DNA from: a virus
DNA length: 33,345 nt
Reading direction: 5' to 3' (one strand)
Virus record (IMG/VR): IMGVR_UViG_3300027861_000112
Span: 1-33,345 of that record
The notes under the pieces were generated by a model. It was not told the origin of the DNA, did not search any database, and worked only from the letters and a program-made list of their open reading frames with translations. Both the position numbers and the translations under genes were made by a program. Positions 6,595 to 15,706 of the stretch are shown in pieces. Each line of letters opens with the position of its first letter. Position 1 is the first letter of the stretch.

Positions 6595-8592
6595 ATGTCA
6601 TTTACACAAAAAGAAACAAATGTTCAGAACCATAATAAAGAGCTTAAAGAGTCCTTTGACAACCCTGGCTTGACTGTCGATTTGATTAATGTCAATTCAG
6701 AGAATCCTTTTGCTGATCATGATTATGGAATTATAATTCAAGCATTTGAAAGAGAAGCTACTAATTGGGCTGAAGAAGATTATGCTCTTGCATACCATTA
6801 CAAAGATGTCCAGACAACACAGAACTTTTCTTCTCGTGTAAGAAAACAAATGGATTATTATCCTGGTATGCATCAAAAGAGAACAGCACCTGAAGAGAAT
6901 CCTTTTGATACCGAAGCTAAAGAAAACTCCAAAGAAACATTAGACTATTGGAATGGAGCTATGGACAATCCAGATAGTTTTATGAATGGTCTACGCTCTA
7001 GACAAGAAGATTTTGACTATACTGCTATGTTCGATTCTGAAGCCTCAGCAAAAGATAAAGCTACTGAATTTGGCAAAATGATAACTGAATGTATTCCCTG
7101 TTTCAATGAGATACTAGATGCTGGTGCTCTATTACCTAGCGGTGATCTTCTAGAGATTCATCTAATGAATATCAAAGTTAGAATGGATATTCTAGATAAG
7201 ATTAAAACACTATTCAATAATCCTGGCGCATATATTGATGTTTGTCAATTGCTCGATCTGTTTACCGGTATTTGCCCTCGTCAACTACTGGCAATGATTG
7301 CATTGCTCTCACAGTATTTAGCTAAGATTAATCTAGACATTAAATTCAATATTGATTTTATAATTCAACTAGTCGGACCTGTCCTTAGTCCTTTTCTTGA
7401 TGGCCTATCTCAATGGTTAGATATGTGGACTCAATTAATTCTAGGACCTATGATTTGTGTTATAGATCATGTGAATGAAGTTATTATGTTAGCTCAGAAT
7501 ATGGAAACACCTTTTGCAGGTGTTGAAATGTCAAGAGAGCTAAATCTAAATATTGCTGGATTTGGACATCAAAACATGTCTGCTGAACAATCTGCAAGCG
7601 TTGGGCTTGGTGTCGATAAAGATAATAAATACGCAGGTTCTAAGGGTGCCTTTGACTGGCAAGCCTTTGAAACACCTGATAAAGAAAGATATAATCCAGA
7701 AAGACCTGATTATCCCTATGAAGAGACAGAAATGGCTGCTCAAGAAATTGGAGAAGCATGGAAACCTTCTTTCTCAGAAGAAGAGAGACAGGAAAGAAAT
7801 AGACGTTGGGAAGATCTGAGAGCAACAGAAGAAGCTAAGAGAGAATTAGTACCACCACCTTTAACTATGGATAGTAGGAATGGTACTAAATGGAGCAAGG
7901 ATGATATTCCTAATTCAGAGAAAACTACAAAAAGTGGAGAGTTTGATAAAGGAAACTATCCTCCAGAGGAACAAAGAAGACCTGGAAGTTCAGATGCGTA
8001 CTTTGATCCTTCTGCTCTAGTCAATTCTGTTGTTCAATTGAGAAATATTTTGCAAGGTGCGGTACAATACGTAAATGATTGGTTCACTTATGTGACCCAA
8101 ATGATTTATGATCTAATAGGAACTGATATAGGGTGGATGTCTAAAAAATCTGACACTACAATGATCAAATCTAATATTATACAAATGATCATGATGATCA
8201 AAGCTATCATGCAAGCTATAAAGAAAAATGGTTTAAAATGTGGTATAGATAGCAATTTTGATCAGGGACAGTTACAATATATTCTAGAAGATGAGTTAAA
8301 TAACAACCCTTCTGCTGCTGTTAAGTTTAATGTAGATCCTAACGGTGAAATAAGCATAACGCAACCTGGAGACGATAGATCAGCTCAGCTGGGTGCATCT
8401 GCACCAACAGCTAACACAGAGACTGTTCAAGGTATGACTCCAGATAGTACACTTTCTGTTAACGTAACAGAACAAGAGAAACCAGTATCTAGAGGTACTG
8501 TTATCAAGAATTGTTTTAAAAACGTTAGAGCAGAAGACGATAGCGAAGTCAGAAAGTGGATTGCAGATTTAGAGAAAAGAGGAAATATTTAA
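6595..8592 (+). CDS. Unknown large protein, probably virion structural
   Basis: This 665-residue protein starts directly after the previous stop with AGGGGG as ribosome binding site. The first 130 residues are polar. About 160-300 is a long hydrophobic helical region (ILDKIKTLFNNP, LLDLFTGICPRQLLAMIALL, IIQLVGPVLSPFLDGL) that could be buried helices or membrane-associated. The middle (about 350-460) is very charged and probably disordered, and a second hydrophobic helical patch lies at about 475-550 (SVVQLRNILQGAVQYVNDWF). The C-terminus is polar. It ends in TAATG, overlapping the portal start. The location next to the portal gene argues for a head/portal-associated or ejected protein, but I recognise no family. 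Confidence 0.5.
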   Translation: MSFTQKETNVQNHNKELKESFDNPGLTVDLINVNSENPFADHDYGIIIQAFEREATNWAEEDYALAYHYKDVQTTQNFSSRVRKQMDYYPGMHQKRTAPEENPFDTEAKENSKETLDYWNGAMDNPDSFMNGLRSRQEDFDYTAMFDSEASAKDKATEFGKMITECIPCFNEILDAGALLPSGDLLEIHLMNIKVRMDILDKIKTLFNNPGAYIDVCQLLDLFTGICPRQLLAMIALLSQYLAKINLDIKFNIDFIIQLVGPVLSPFLDGLSQWLDMWTQLILGPMICVIDHVNEVIMLAQNMETPFAGVEMSRELNLNIAGFGHQNMSAEQSASVGLGVDKDNKYAGSKGAFDWQAFETPDKERYNPERPDYPYEETEMAAQEIGEAWKPSFSEEERQERNRRWEDLRATEEAKRELVPPPLTMDSRNGTKWSKDDIPNSEKTTKSGEFDKGNYPPEEQRRPGSSDAYFDPSALVNSVVQLRNILQGAVQYVNDWFTYVTQMIYDLIGTDIGWMSKKSDTTMIKSNIIQMIMMIKAIMQAIKKNGLKCGIDSNFDQGQLQYILEDELNNNPSAAVKFNVDPNGEISITQPGDDRSAQLGASAPTANTETVQGMTPDSTLSVNVTEQEKPVSRGTVIKNCFKNVRAEDDSEVRKWIADLEKRGNI

Positions 8593-10808
8593 TGGCCACA
8601 ACAAAGATGAAGGAAATTCCACTGGATGCGAATCCAAAGAATGATGGATTCCCTAAAGAGAAAAAAGCTATAATCCCTAAAGTTATTCCCTCTCCGGTAA
8701 AGGCGTATACCAGTAATGTTGGTAGATCTAGAGTACCATCTCTAAGATGGGAAAGACCTGAATGGGACCTTGCTGAATGTGGTCGTATTATAGATACAGA
8801 ATCATATGCAAGAAGAGCTTTCAAGAACAAGAAGAATCTTTTTGTTAAAGAAGGATGGGACTTTGTAGGTAAAAGACCTGAGAGAGTTAGATATATCAAG
8901 AGACGTATTCGCCAGATGGAAGAAGCAACAGGTGTTCCCTTTAAAGTGTTTATAGGACAGACCATAGCTTCTCTAGTCAGGACTAGTAATGCCTTCTGGG
9001 TTAAAGTCCGTAAGAAGGAAGCTTCTGGTGGGAAGATACGTGTTACTGCTAATGGAAAGAAACTAAATCCAGTTGCAGGTTATTTCATGCTACCAGCTGA
9101 GACTGTACGATTTAAACGTGATGAGTATGGTAAAGTCAAAAGATATGATCAAGAAGTATTTGGGAAAGAGACTAAAGAGTTTAATCCTGACGACGTTATA
9201 CATTTCTGTTTTAATAAACGTGAAGGATATGCTGTAGGTACTCCTGATATAGTATCTGTTAAAGATGATATTCGTGCGCTGAGAAGAATAGAAGAAAACG
9301 TAGAACTACTTGTATATCAACACCTTTTTCCTTTGTTCCATTATAAAGTCGGTACAGATAAGAATCCAGCAGCTACATATGCTGATGGTAATACAGAAGT
9401 AGACGATGTGGCTCTTAAAGTATCTCAGATGCCATCTGATGGTTGCTGGGTTACACCAGAGAGACATGAAGTTAAACCTCTGATAACAGGTCCAGCACCA
9501 GTTGCTGTTGAAAGAATCATTGAACACTTCAAGCAACGTATCTTTACAGGTCTAGGTAATAGCTCTGTAGATATGGGCGAAGGTGGAACTGCTAATAGAT
9601 CTACTGCTCAAACAATGTCTCGTAATCTTATCGACGACACAAAAGCAGACCAAAAAGAATTCTCAGATATGTTTCAAGCCTTTATTATTAAGGAGCTTCT
9701 TCTTGAAAGCACATTTCCCAACGGCACTGTATTAGATGATGCTAATATGGTAGACCTGAAGTTTAAAGAGATTGATTTCGAATCTCAAATGGCTAAGACT
9801 AATCACTTTGTTGATATCTTTACTAAGAATGCTATCACTCACGATGAGATGAGAATAGAGACAGGTAATGAACCTTTCATTGGTACTGGCTGGCCTACAT
9901 CTAGCAACAAGAAACAAATGCTTACTGCTAAAGGTGAAGGAGAATGGGCTAACACTAACTATGGTCTTATTGAAAGAGATAAGATTATTCTTCAGGCTCT
10001 TGATGAGCCTGGAACACCAGAAGGTAAAGCAGTGTCAGCTTCATTAGCTAAAAAGAATGCTCAACCTGCAGGTGGTAATGCAGTTGCTAATAAAAACCAA
10101 CCTAAGAACCAATATGGTACTAGAGCTTCTGCCAAAATAAATAAAGATTCTTTTAATATGAAGAATCAACCTATAGAATTAAATTCTATGCTTAGTCTAA
10201 ACCCACCAATTCAAACTACATTTGACAAGGCAAGCTCAGACGTCTATAACAGTATTGCTTCTAAAGGGTACAGTAAAATGGAAGTTAAATTTATTTTAGA
10301 CAGTGCTATGTCACTAGCTAAAGATAAACTAGTTTCTATGGCTCAAAGAGCCTATAGAGTAGGACTCCAGTCTTCTGGAGCTGAGCTGTGGGATGTTAAA
10401 GTAGACAAAGCTGATGGCAAAATCGAAGACCATGTTAATAAATATGTAATAAAATTAAAGGATGATTTGCTTAATTCAATAAAAAGAAATACTATCAAGG
10501 ACAAGAACTTAAGAAATGTAGATGCAAACGTATCTAGATTAGTTTTTGATTCGTTAAGGCATAGAGCTTCTATGATTGATAACAGTGAAATAATGAGAGC
10601 CTTTAACTACGGTAAGGCCAGCGGATATAAAGCCAAACTCTCAGGCTTAGGACTCAACATATTGAATAAGAAAAATAAAGATAATAAGTGCCCACGTTGT
10701 TTAGAAGATGGACAAGTTTTGTTTTCTGTGGACTCAGATGCTATACTTTATAATGAGTTGCCGCCTTTTCATCCAAATTGTACTTGCACAGTATTGGCTG
10801 GCAAATAA
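8592..10808 (+). CDS. Portal protein with C-terminal MuF-like domain
   Basis: The start is taken at the ATG of the TAATG overlap (8592), with GAGG upstream, giving 738 residues; an in-frame ATG at 8556 lies inside the previous gene. The core has portal hallmarks: an N-terminal DTESYARRAFKNKKNLF helix, the EFNPDDVIHFCFNKREGYAVGTPDI segment pattern (about residues 195-220) and a central helical stem. The portal forms the dodecameric ring through which DNA passes. From about residue 530 the protein continues into a MuF-like head morphogenesis domain, ending in a probable zinc site: CPRC (C700, C703) and HPNCTC (H727, C730, C732). MuF is often a separate gene; here it is fused. Portal assignment strong, MuF part good. 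Confidence 0.88.
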   Translation: MATTKMKEIPLDANPKNDGFPKEKKAIIPKVIPSPVKAYTSNVGRSRVPSLRWERPEWDLAECGRIIDTESYARRAFKNKKNLFVKEGWDFVGKRPERVRYIKRRIRQMEEATGVPFKVFIGQTIASLVRTSNAFWVKVRKKEASGGKIRVTANGKKLNPVAGYFMLPAETVRFKRDEYGKVKRYDQEVFGKETKEFNPDDVIHFCFNKREGYAVGTPDIVSVKDDIRALRRIEENVELLVYQHLFPLFHYKVGTDKNPAATYADGNTEVDDVALKVSQMPSDGCWVTPERHEVKPLITGPAPVAVERIIEHFKQRIFTGLGNSSVDMGEGGTANRSTAQTMSRNLIDDTKADQKEFSDMFQAFIIKELLLESTFPNGTVLDDANMVDLKFKEIDFESQMAKTNHFVDIFTKNAITHDEMRIETGNEPFIGTGWPTSSNKKQMLTAKGEGEWANTNYGLIERDKIILQALDEPGTPEGKAVSASLAKKNAQPAGGNAVANKNQPKNQYGTRASAKINKDSFNMKNQPIELNSMLSLNPPIQTTFDKASSDVYNSIASKGYSKMEVKFILDSAMSLAKDKLVSMAQRAYRVGLQSSGAELWDVKVDKADGKIEDHVNKYVIKLKDDLLNSIKRNTIKDKNLRNVDANVSRLVFDSLRHRASMIDNSEIMRAFNYGKASGYKAKLSGLGLNILNKKNKDNKCPRCLEDGQVLFSVDSDAILYNELPPFHPNCTCTVLAGK

Positions 10809-10822
10809 GGAGTGCTGAATTA

Positions 10823-12928
10823 ATGGCGATTAAAGCTACATTTAAAGATTACTATTCAATAACGAAACCAACGGTAGAAGAGATAGCTGAGTTTAAAGAT
10901 TACTTTGCTTCCGGCGGTAAGAAAAAACTTATCATCGATATGGAAGCTACACATGCTGCTCTTCCTTTAAACAACCCAAGGTTTTATATTCCTTCTAGAA
11001 TGGAAGCAGGTACAGATAGTATTGAAGTGGGAAAGAGTCCAATGAAGATTCTTACACATCATGACACTAGCTCTATGCCTGTTGGCATTACACTAGCAAG
11101 AGAATACGTACCAACTATTCCTCAAGACCTATTAGGCAATCCAGATGTATTGGTTCTCACAAGCCCAGAGGCTTCTGTTAAAGACCAGTTAAAAGCTATG
11201 AGAAATCTAAAGCGTACTGGTGTTGTTGACAGAGAAGACTATAGAGGATTAGGACATATTAAATTAAGAGCCGAGATTTCACAGAAAGATGCTGTTGAAG
11301 CACTAGAAGATGGAAGACTCGATGCAATATCCACAAACTTTGATTCCCCAGAAGAAATATACTGTTCTATCTGTGCACAGAATCTAGCCAAAGATGGCTG
11401 GTGTGAGCACGAAAGAGGAGAAATGTATTTTGCTGATGGTATTGAAGAAGATGGAGATATGCAATTTCCATGTCAATGGATTCCTGCAGTACACGATTAT
11501 TTAGAAGCAAGTTTGGTTGTTCTTAAAGGTGACCCTCTTGCCGTCGTAGATATTGTCGACACCAAGAACGAAGACAAGAACGAAACTATATATATGTCTC
11601 AAGACTCAGTTGAGTCTGGACATTCAACTTTCCAATTCAAAGATTCTGTAGAGGAGGACCCCATGTTAATAAATGGAAAAAAAGTCACTCTTTCTGATGC
11701 AGAGCAAAAACTCTTTGATTCAATCAAGAAACTTCATGCCGATATGAAAGATGAAGAAGCTTATGCTTTGATGCTAGATGCATCTAAAGTTATGGCTTCA
11801 GAAAAATTCATCTCTGATAAAGCTGAAGCTGATATTGATGACGAGAAAGCAGTTCTTTATGTTACTAAGAGCCTTTTGTCTAAAGACGAAGAGCTTAAAG
11901 CTAACGAGATCTGTGATGGTATTAGGGGAGAACTTCAGGCTATGAAAGATGAGAAGCTTTTAACTGACGAAGAATTTGAAGCGGCTGACGCTAAGATTTC
12001 TGAAGACGGTTTAACTAAGCTTCCTGAATCAGCTTTCTGTGGTCCTGAAAAGACTTTCCCAGTTCCAGATTCTGCTCATGCGACAGCTGCAAAAAGATTT
12101 GTTGATAAGTATGAAGGCCCAGGAGATCGCACTGATATCCTAGCCCAAATAAGTATCAAAGCAAAAGCTTTCGGCACTGACAGCAAAGAGGAAACAAACA
12201 ATGAGCCAGACACTGGCGAAGTTGAAATTACTAGTATTGGTGATTCAATCAAAGCTATGGAAACTGATGAGTTAAGAACTCTCTGGCATTCCGTAGAGCT
12301 TGAATTGATTGACCGAAAACAAGTTCTCGTAAAACCTTGTAGCGACTGTGCTGTGAAAACAGAAGAAGCAGACGCAGCAAAGAAAGAACTTGGCGAAGCT
12401 CGTGATGAGCTAACAAAAGCAGAGGATATTCTATCTGTTCTACGTAGTGAGCTTAGAAGAGCTTACACTGATTACGAAGATCAAGTAACTGAATATGTGA
12501 AGCTTGGAGCAGAATTTCATACAGAAAAAGTAGAAAAACTTGCCTTAGTTGGCGTTTTGACACAGAAGTATGATAACCTTGAGTCTGCAACTACAGAATT
12601 GAAAGATTCTGACATTGATAAAATAAGCGTTTCTATCATGGATACATTTGATTTAAAAGCTGTTACAGAAAAATTGACTGATGGTATGACAAATACTCCA
12701 GACAGTTCTGTTGACGACCCAACAATCAATTCAGATGGAGACAACGAACAGTTTTCAGAGGGCCTTTCTAAGGCTGCTGAGGCTGCAATTGATAACATCA
12801 AAGATTGTTTAAAACACGGAGATAACTCGGGAGCAAAGCGTATTTATGATACAATGAACTCATTCGACTTGTTCCCAAGAGATTTAACATTCGAAAGCTT
12901 TTCAGCGGATAAGAAAGACGCTGAATAA
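10823..12928 (+). CDS. Prohead serine protease fused to scaffold
   Basis: The ATG at 10823 is chosen because AAGGAG lies 8-13 bases upstream; an earlier in-frame ATG at 10778 is inside the portal gene. The 701-residue product matures the procapsid by cleaving capsid precursors. The N-terminal domain shows the HK97/assemblin-type pattern: KILTHHDTSSMPVG with the catalytic His (H79 or H80), and LDAISTNF with the likely nucleophile S170. It is followed by C181-x2-C184 ... C194-x-H196, a probable metal site. From residue 281 the chain is a scaffold: acidic, helical, containing LPESAFCGPEKTFPVPD-type sequence near 400-430 and a long coiled coil around 515-580. An internal start at M281 probably yields free scaffold. 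The gene is followed by the two capsid genes, as expected. Confidence 0.85.
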   Translation: MAIKATFKDYYSITKPTVEEIAEFKDYFASGGKKKLIIDMEATHAALPLNNPRFYIPSRMEAGTDSIEVGKSPMKILTHHDTSSMPVGITLAREYVPTIPQDLLGNPDVLVLTSPEASVKDQLKAMRNLKRTGVVDREDYRGLGHIKLRAEISQKDAVEALEDGRLDAISTNFDSPEEIYCSICAQNLAKDGWCEHERGEMYFADGIEEDGDMQFPCQWIPAVHDYLEASLVVLKGDPLAVVDIVDTKNEDKNETIYMSQDSVESGHSTFQFKDSVEEDPMLINGKKVTLSDAEQKLFDSIKKLHADMKDEEAYALMLDASKVMASEKFISDKAEADIDDEKAVLYVTKSLLSKDEELKANEICDGIRGELQAMKDEKLLTDEEFEAADAKISEDGLTKLPESAFCGPEKTFPVPDSAHATAAKRFVDKYEGPGDRTDILAQISIKAKAFGTDSKEETNNEPDTGEVEITSIGDSIKAMETDELRTLWHSVELELIDRKQVLVKPCSDCAVKTEEADAAKKELGEARDELTKAEDILSVLRSELRRAYTDYEDQVTEYVKLGAEFHTEKVEKLALVGVLTQKYDNLESATTELKDSDIDKISVSIMDTFDLKAVTEKLTDGMTNTPDSSVDDPTINSDGDNEQFSEGLSKAAEAAIDNIKDCLKHGDNSGAKRIYDTMNSFDLFPRDLTFESFSADKKDAE
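11653..11665 (+). promoter_or_regulatory. Internal ribosome binding site and start for scaffold
   Basis: GGAGG (11653-11657, within GAGGAGG) lies five bases before an in-frame ATG at 11663, as strong as the sites of the capsid genes. It falls exactly at the junction between the protease domain and the scaffold part, so it very probably directs separate scaffold synthesis. Confidence 0.7.
11663..12928 (+). CDS. Internal scaffold protein, in-frame start within protease gene
   Basis: This predicted 421-residue product shares frame and stop with the protease gene. It begins MLINGKKVTLSDAEQ immediately after the protease domain. It is acidic and helical, has the SAFCGPEKTFPVPDSAHA block also found in C-terminal parts of phage prohead proteases, and a coiled coil in its second half. 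Lambda Nu3, made from inside gene C, is the known precedent for scaffold made this way. It would fill the procapsid interior and be digested by the fused protease during maturation. Existence of the shorter product is inferred from the ribosome binding site, not proven. Confidence 0.6.
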   Translation: MLINGKKVTLSDAEQKLFDSIKKLHADMKDEEAYALMLDASKVMASEKFISDKAEADIDDEKAVLYVTKSLLSKDEELKANEICDGIRGELQAMKDEKLLTDEEFEAADAKISEDGLTKLPESAFCGPEKTFPVPDSAHATAAKRFVDKYEGPGDRTDILAQISIKAKAFGTDSKEETNNEPDTGEVEITSIGDSIKAMETDELRTLWHSVELELIDRKQVLVKPCSDCAVKTEEADAAKKELGEARDELTKAEDILSVLRSELRRAYTDYEDQVTEYVKLGAEFHTEKVEKLALVGVLTQKYDNLESATTELKDSDIDKISVSIMDTFDLKAVTEKLTDGMTNTPDSSVDDPTINSDGDNEQFSEGLSKAAEAAIDNIKDCLKHGDNSGAKRIYDTMNSFDLFPRDLTFESFSADKKDAE

Positions 12929-12946
12929 TTTAGGAGGTAACATAAC

Positions 12947-14332
12947 ATGTCAATTCCAAGAGGATATGTTCCTAATCACAAAATTTGGGACCGCATGGGC
13001 CGAGTTACTCCAAACGTGGAGTACTCTCCAGGCGAACGTCCACACTTTGAGTCATTTGCTGCACCATGGCTACCAGTAGCCCGATATGAATATGAATTAG
13101 AATATTGGATTACAATTAGCGCAGGTAAAGTAGTAGCAGAAGATAAGAATGGACACCTGGTTCCAGCTGGTTTACGCAAGGCTTTTAACAAGTCTGGCGC
13201 AACTACAATTTTAACCTATACTAGTGACGATGCCGCTCAAAGCGTTGTTGACCTCACTACTGGCGAGCTAGTAACTGCAGCTACTTCTTATACAGAAACT
13301 GAAGTTACAGCAGCTCTTGTTGAACGTGGACTTATTCGTCCAGGTCAAAGAGCTATGGATCTAGTATCCAAGCCAATTGGTATAGCATCTTACAACTACT
13401 ACAAAGCTGCAGGTTCTGATCATTGGGACCCAAGCAAGTTGTATCAGCATAACTTCAGACCACAGGCTCTTACAGCTGTCACTTGTGACTATGTAATTAC
13501 TGTACCTGTTGTTCCTGCTGTTGAGACTACAGAAACTATGGACGGCAATCTAGCTAATTCAGCTGGTTCCATCGATTGGTCTTCTGCTCGTACAGGTGGA
13601 TGGTTTGGTTCTACAGCATTGAATGGTCTAGTTGGACTATCTAGTGTTGTTGCAGATGATGCTAATGTCGTTGGTTATGTTTTTGCAAAGTTTCCACTTG
13701 CACACATTACACAAGACAGCCCAATCACTCACAGCAATAGTCAATTGCTAAATAAAGTAGCTGGAGTAAGTAGCATTGCTGCTGCTGGCGACTTCTTCGT
13801 TGACTATGACCTTGGTATTCTTTTCTTGTATGAAGCTGGCGGAGACGCTATTCCTACAGGTTGGACAGTATCTGATACTATCACATACTACAACTATGAA
13901 GATGCCGCAGGTAGTGCACAGATCACTACATACATGAGCGCAACTGGAAACATCGATTATGGTGATATGTTGACTTATGATGAGAATAGTAACTTGATCA
14001 AAGCTGAATTAGATATTGCAAATGCTGAAGGTTATGACGCTGCTGGCGCACCTTTTGACACTGACCCTGAGTATGACTCTGAGGCAGATAATACTGTAAT
14101 TTCTGGACAGCTAGAACAAGCAATCGACAATCACGTCTTCGGTGTAGTTGGCCAAGTAATTGGTACTAACAGCTATCCTAAAGGCTCACTAGACAAAGTT
14201 AAAACTGCTTTCAGCGGATACTCTGCTGCCAATATGAGAACTCCTGGTTCTGCTACTGGTGGACGTACCGACCAGCTTACCTATGCAGGTGCAGCTGAAA
14301 AGATGGCAATTGTTAACTTAATTTTACGATAG
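12947..14332 (+). CDS. Putative capsid decoration/stabilisation protein
   Basis: This 461-residue protein has a perfect AGGAGGT site seven bases before its ATG, so it is probably made in large amounts, just before the major capsid gene. It is acidic and beta-rich. The segment YWITISAGKVVAEDKNGHL (about residues 51-69) resembles the opening of small capsid decoration proteins, in which a beta strand leads to a Gly-x-Val-Val turn. The Ala/Gly/Thr-rich body suggests an extracellular-stable surface protein. It lacks motifs of the HK97 capsid fold. Alternatives are a minor capsid or head fibre protein. Structural role likely; exact role moderate. Confidence 0.6.
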   Translation: MSIPRGYVPNHKIWDRMGRVTPNVEYSPGERPHFESFAAPWLPVARYEYELEYWITISAGKVVAEDKNGHLVPAGLRKAFNKSGATTILTYTSDDAAQSVVDLTTGELVTAATSYTETEVTAALVERGLIRPGQRAMDLVSKPIGIASYNYYKAAGSDHWDPSKLYQHNFRPQALTAVTCDYVITVPVVPAVETTETMDGNLANSAGSIDWSSARTGGWFGSTALNGLVGLSSVVADDANVVGYVFAKFPLAHITQDSPITHSNSQLLNKVAGVSSIAAAGDFFVDYDLGILFLYEAGGDAIPTGWTVSDTITYYNYEDAAGSAQITTYMSATGNIDYGDMLTYDENSNLIKAELDIANAEGYDAAGAPFDTDPEYDSEADNTVISGQLEQAIDNHVFGVVGQVIGTNSYPKGSLDKVKTAFSGYSAANMRTPGSATGGRTDQLTYAGAAEKMAIVNLILR

Positions 14333-14346
14333 TAGGAGGATTTATC

Positions 14347-15612
14347 ATGGGAAAAAATTTCAATCATGAAGTAGCCTTTGCTGATAAATATGCCCTGTTT
14401 AGAGATACATGGAAGAACAATGGATTCAATGTTCCTACACAAAGCAAGGTTGAGTTTAAAGACTTACTTGCTACTCCAACAGCAAATATTTGGATGCCTA
14501 AGGTTATCGAAGATATCGTCCGTGAACCTGTTGAGCCGATGCTAATCGTGCCATCTCTTTTGGATCGTATTGCATATACACCAGCAGCTAGAATTACATT
14601 TCCAGCTCTTGGCGCAATGACAGCTTTTGACCTTGCAGAAGGTCAACAGTATCCAGAACAGAGTTTGAATGTTGCTCCTGGTAGCATTACAATCAATGTT
14701 GGTAAGACTGGTATCATGTTCAAGATCACGGAAGAGATGCAAAAGTACTCTCAGTATGACGTTATGAATATGCACATCCGTGCGGGCCGTAGAGGTCTAG
14801 ATCGTCATAAAGAGAAAAAAGGTATGGACTATATTAGCGCAATGGGTGTTACACTCTTTGACAATATTAATCCTACAGAATCTGTATATGGTACATGCAC
14901 AGGTCGTTCAATGACTGGAACTGGAAACGGTTCTTGTCGTATGGAAGATCTATTAAAAGCATACAGCCATATCATGATGCAGGGTTACACCCCTGACACA
15001 ATCATGCTTCATCCAATGGCTTGGTCCATGTGGATGGCTGATCCATTGCTTCAGACTATTGCCAAAAATACTGGTAATGGCGGTTGGTTCCAACCAAGCA
15101 ATATGCCTCAAGCAGGTCGTCCATGGGATGCAGCGAACCAAGGCAAACAAGGTATGCAAGGTGGCTACGGCTCTTACACACCAGGAAACAATGCTGCTGG
15201 GGAAACTGCAACAGATCCAAGTAACGCTAACGAGTTCGATCAGAACTTGCAAAGCGCTGCTGTTATCCCAGGGTACTTCCCTTATCCATTACGTGTACTC
15301 GTTTCTCCATTCGTACCATTCGATGAAGAAAAAGAAGTTTGCGATATCATGATTTTTGATAGCGCTAACCTTGGTGCACTTGTTGTGGATGAAGATGTAA
15401 GTATCGACCAGTGGGAAGATATGTCTGCGGACATCATGAAGGTTAAACTGAAAGAACGTTATGCGTTCGCAATGTACGAAGATGGATTAGCAATTGGCGT
15501 TCTTAGAAACGTTGCTGTTAAGCCTAACGAGATTGCTCTTCCAGTTCAGCCTACAATCAGCTCAGCTGGTTCATTAGACGAGCTTGATGTAACATCAGCA
15601 ATTACGTTCTAA
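14347..15612 (+). CDS. Major capsid protein (HK97-fold)
   Basis: This 421-residue protein follows the protease-scaffold and putative decoration genes, has a TAGGAGGA site and ends before a strong terminator. The sequence fits the HK97-fold layout: an N-terminal arm, then E-loop/P-domain-like segments (VPSLLDRIAYTPAARITFP, about residues 68-86; FKITEEMQKYSQYD, about 125-138) with a long P-domain helix after it, and A-domain-like strands at the end (YPLRVLVSPFVPF; CDIMIFDSANLGALVVDED). A Gly/Asn/Gln-rich insertion at about 240-300 may be a surface loop. The N-terminus may be trimmed by the protease. Position and size support major capsid; no lower-confidence alternative fits better. Confidence 0.85.
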   Translation: MGKNFNHEVAFADKYALFRDTWKNNGFNVPTQSKVEFKDLLATPTANIWMPKVIEDIVREPVEPMLIVPSLLDRIAYTPAARITFPALGAMTAFDLAEGQQYPEQSLNVAPGSITINVGKTGIMFKITEEMQKYSQYDVMNMHIRAGRRGLDRHKEKKGMDYISAMGVTLFDNINPTESVYGTCTGRSMTGTGNGSCRMEDLLKAYSHIMMQGYTPDTIMLHPMAWSMWMADPLLQTIAKNTGNGGWFQPSNMPQAGRPWDAANQGKQGMQGGYGSYTPGNNAAGETATDPSNANEFDQNLQSAAVIPGYFPYPLRVLVSPFVPFDEEKEVCDIMIFDSANLGALVVDEDVSIDQWEDMSADIMKVKLKERYAFAMYEDGLAIGVLRNVAVKPNEIALPVQPTISSAGSLDELDVTSAITF

Positions 15613-15640
15613 TAAGCGTCTCTCATCAGGCGTAGCTAGG

Positions 15641-15678
15641 AAGGGGAGGAGGCAGTTGTGTCTTCTCCCCTTTTGTTT
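15641..15678 (+). terminator. Intrinsic terminator after the major capsid gene
   Basis: A 14 bp stem (15641-15654 with 15659-15672, two G-T pairs) closed by a GTTG loop is followed by TTGTTT. It lies 28 bases after the capsid stop codon. No clear promoter follows before 15707, so it is probably leaky, lowering expression of the neck and tail genes relative to capsid. Confidence 0.88.
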
Positions 15679-15706
15679 ATGACACGAAAAAACACAGGAG
15701 AAAAGA

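Noticed and set aside
7553-7819. Plus-strand 88-residue frame inside the 665-residue gene
   Set aside because: Out-of-frame shadow; low-complexity Lys/Leu composition and no ribosome binding site.
8556-8591. Earlier in-frame start of the portal gene
   Set aside because: It would overlap the preceding gene by 37 bases; the TAATG start at 8592 has a GAGG site.
10778-10822. Earlier in-frame start of the protease gene
   Set aside because: It lies inside the MuF zinc motif coding region of the portal; the ATG at 10823 has AAGGAG at proper distance.
15059-15352. Plus-strand open frame inside the major capsid gene
   Set aside because: It is in another frame of a gene with clear capsid features, with no ribosome binding site at its ATG.
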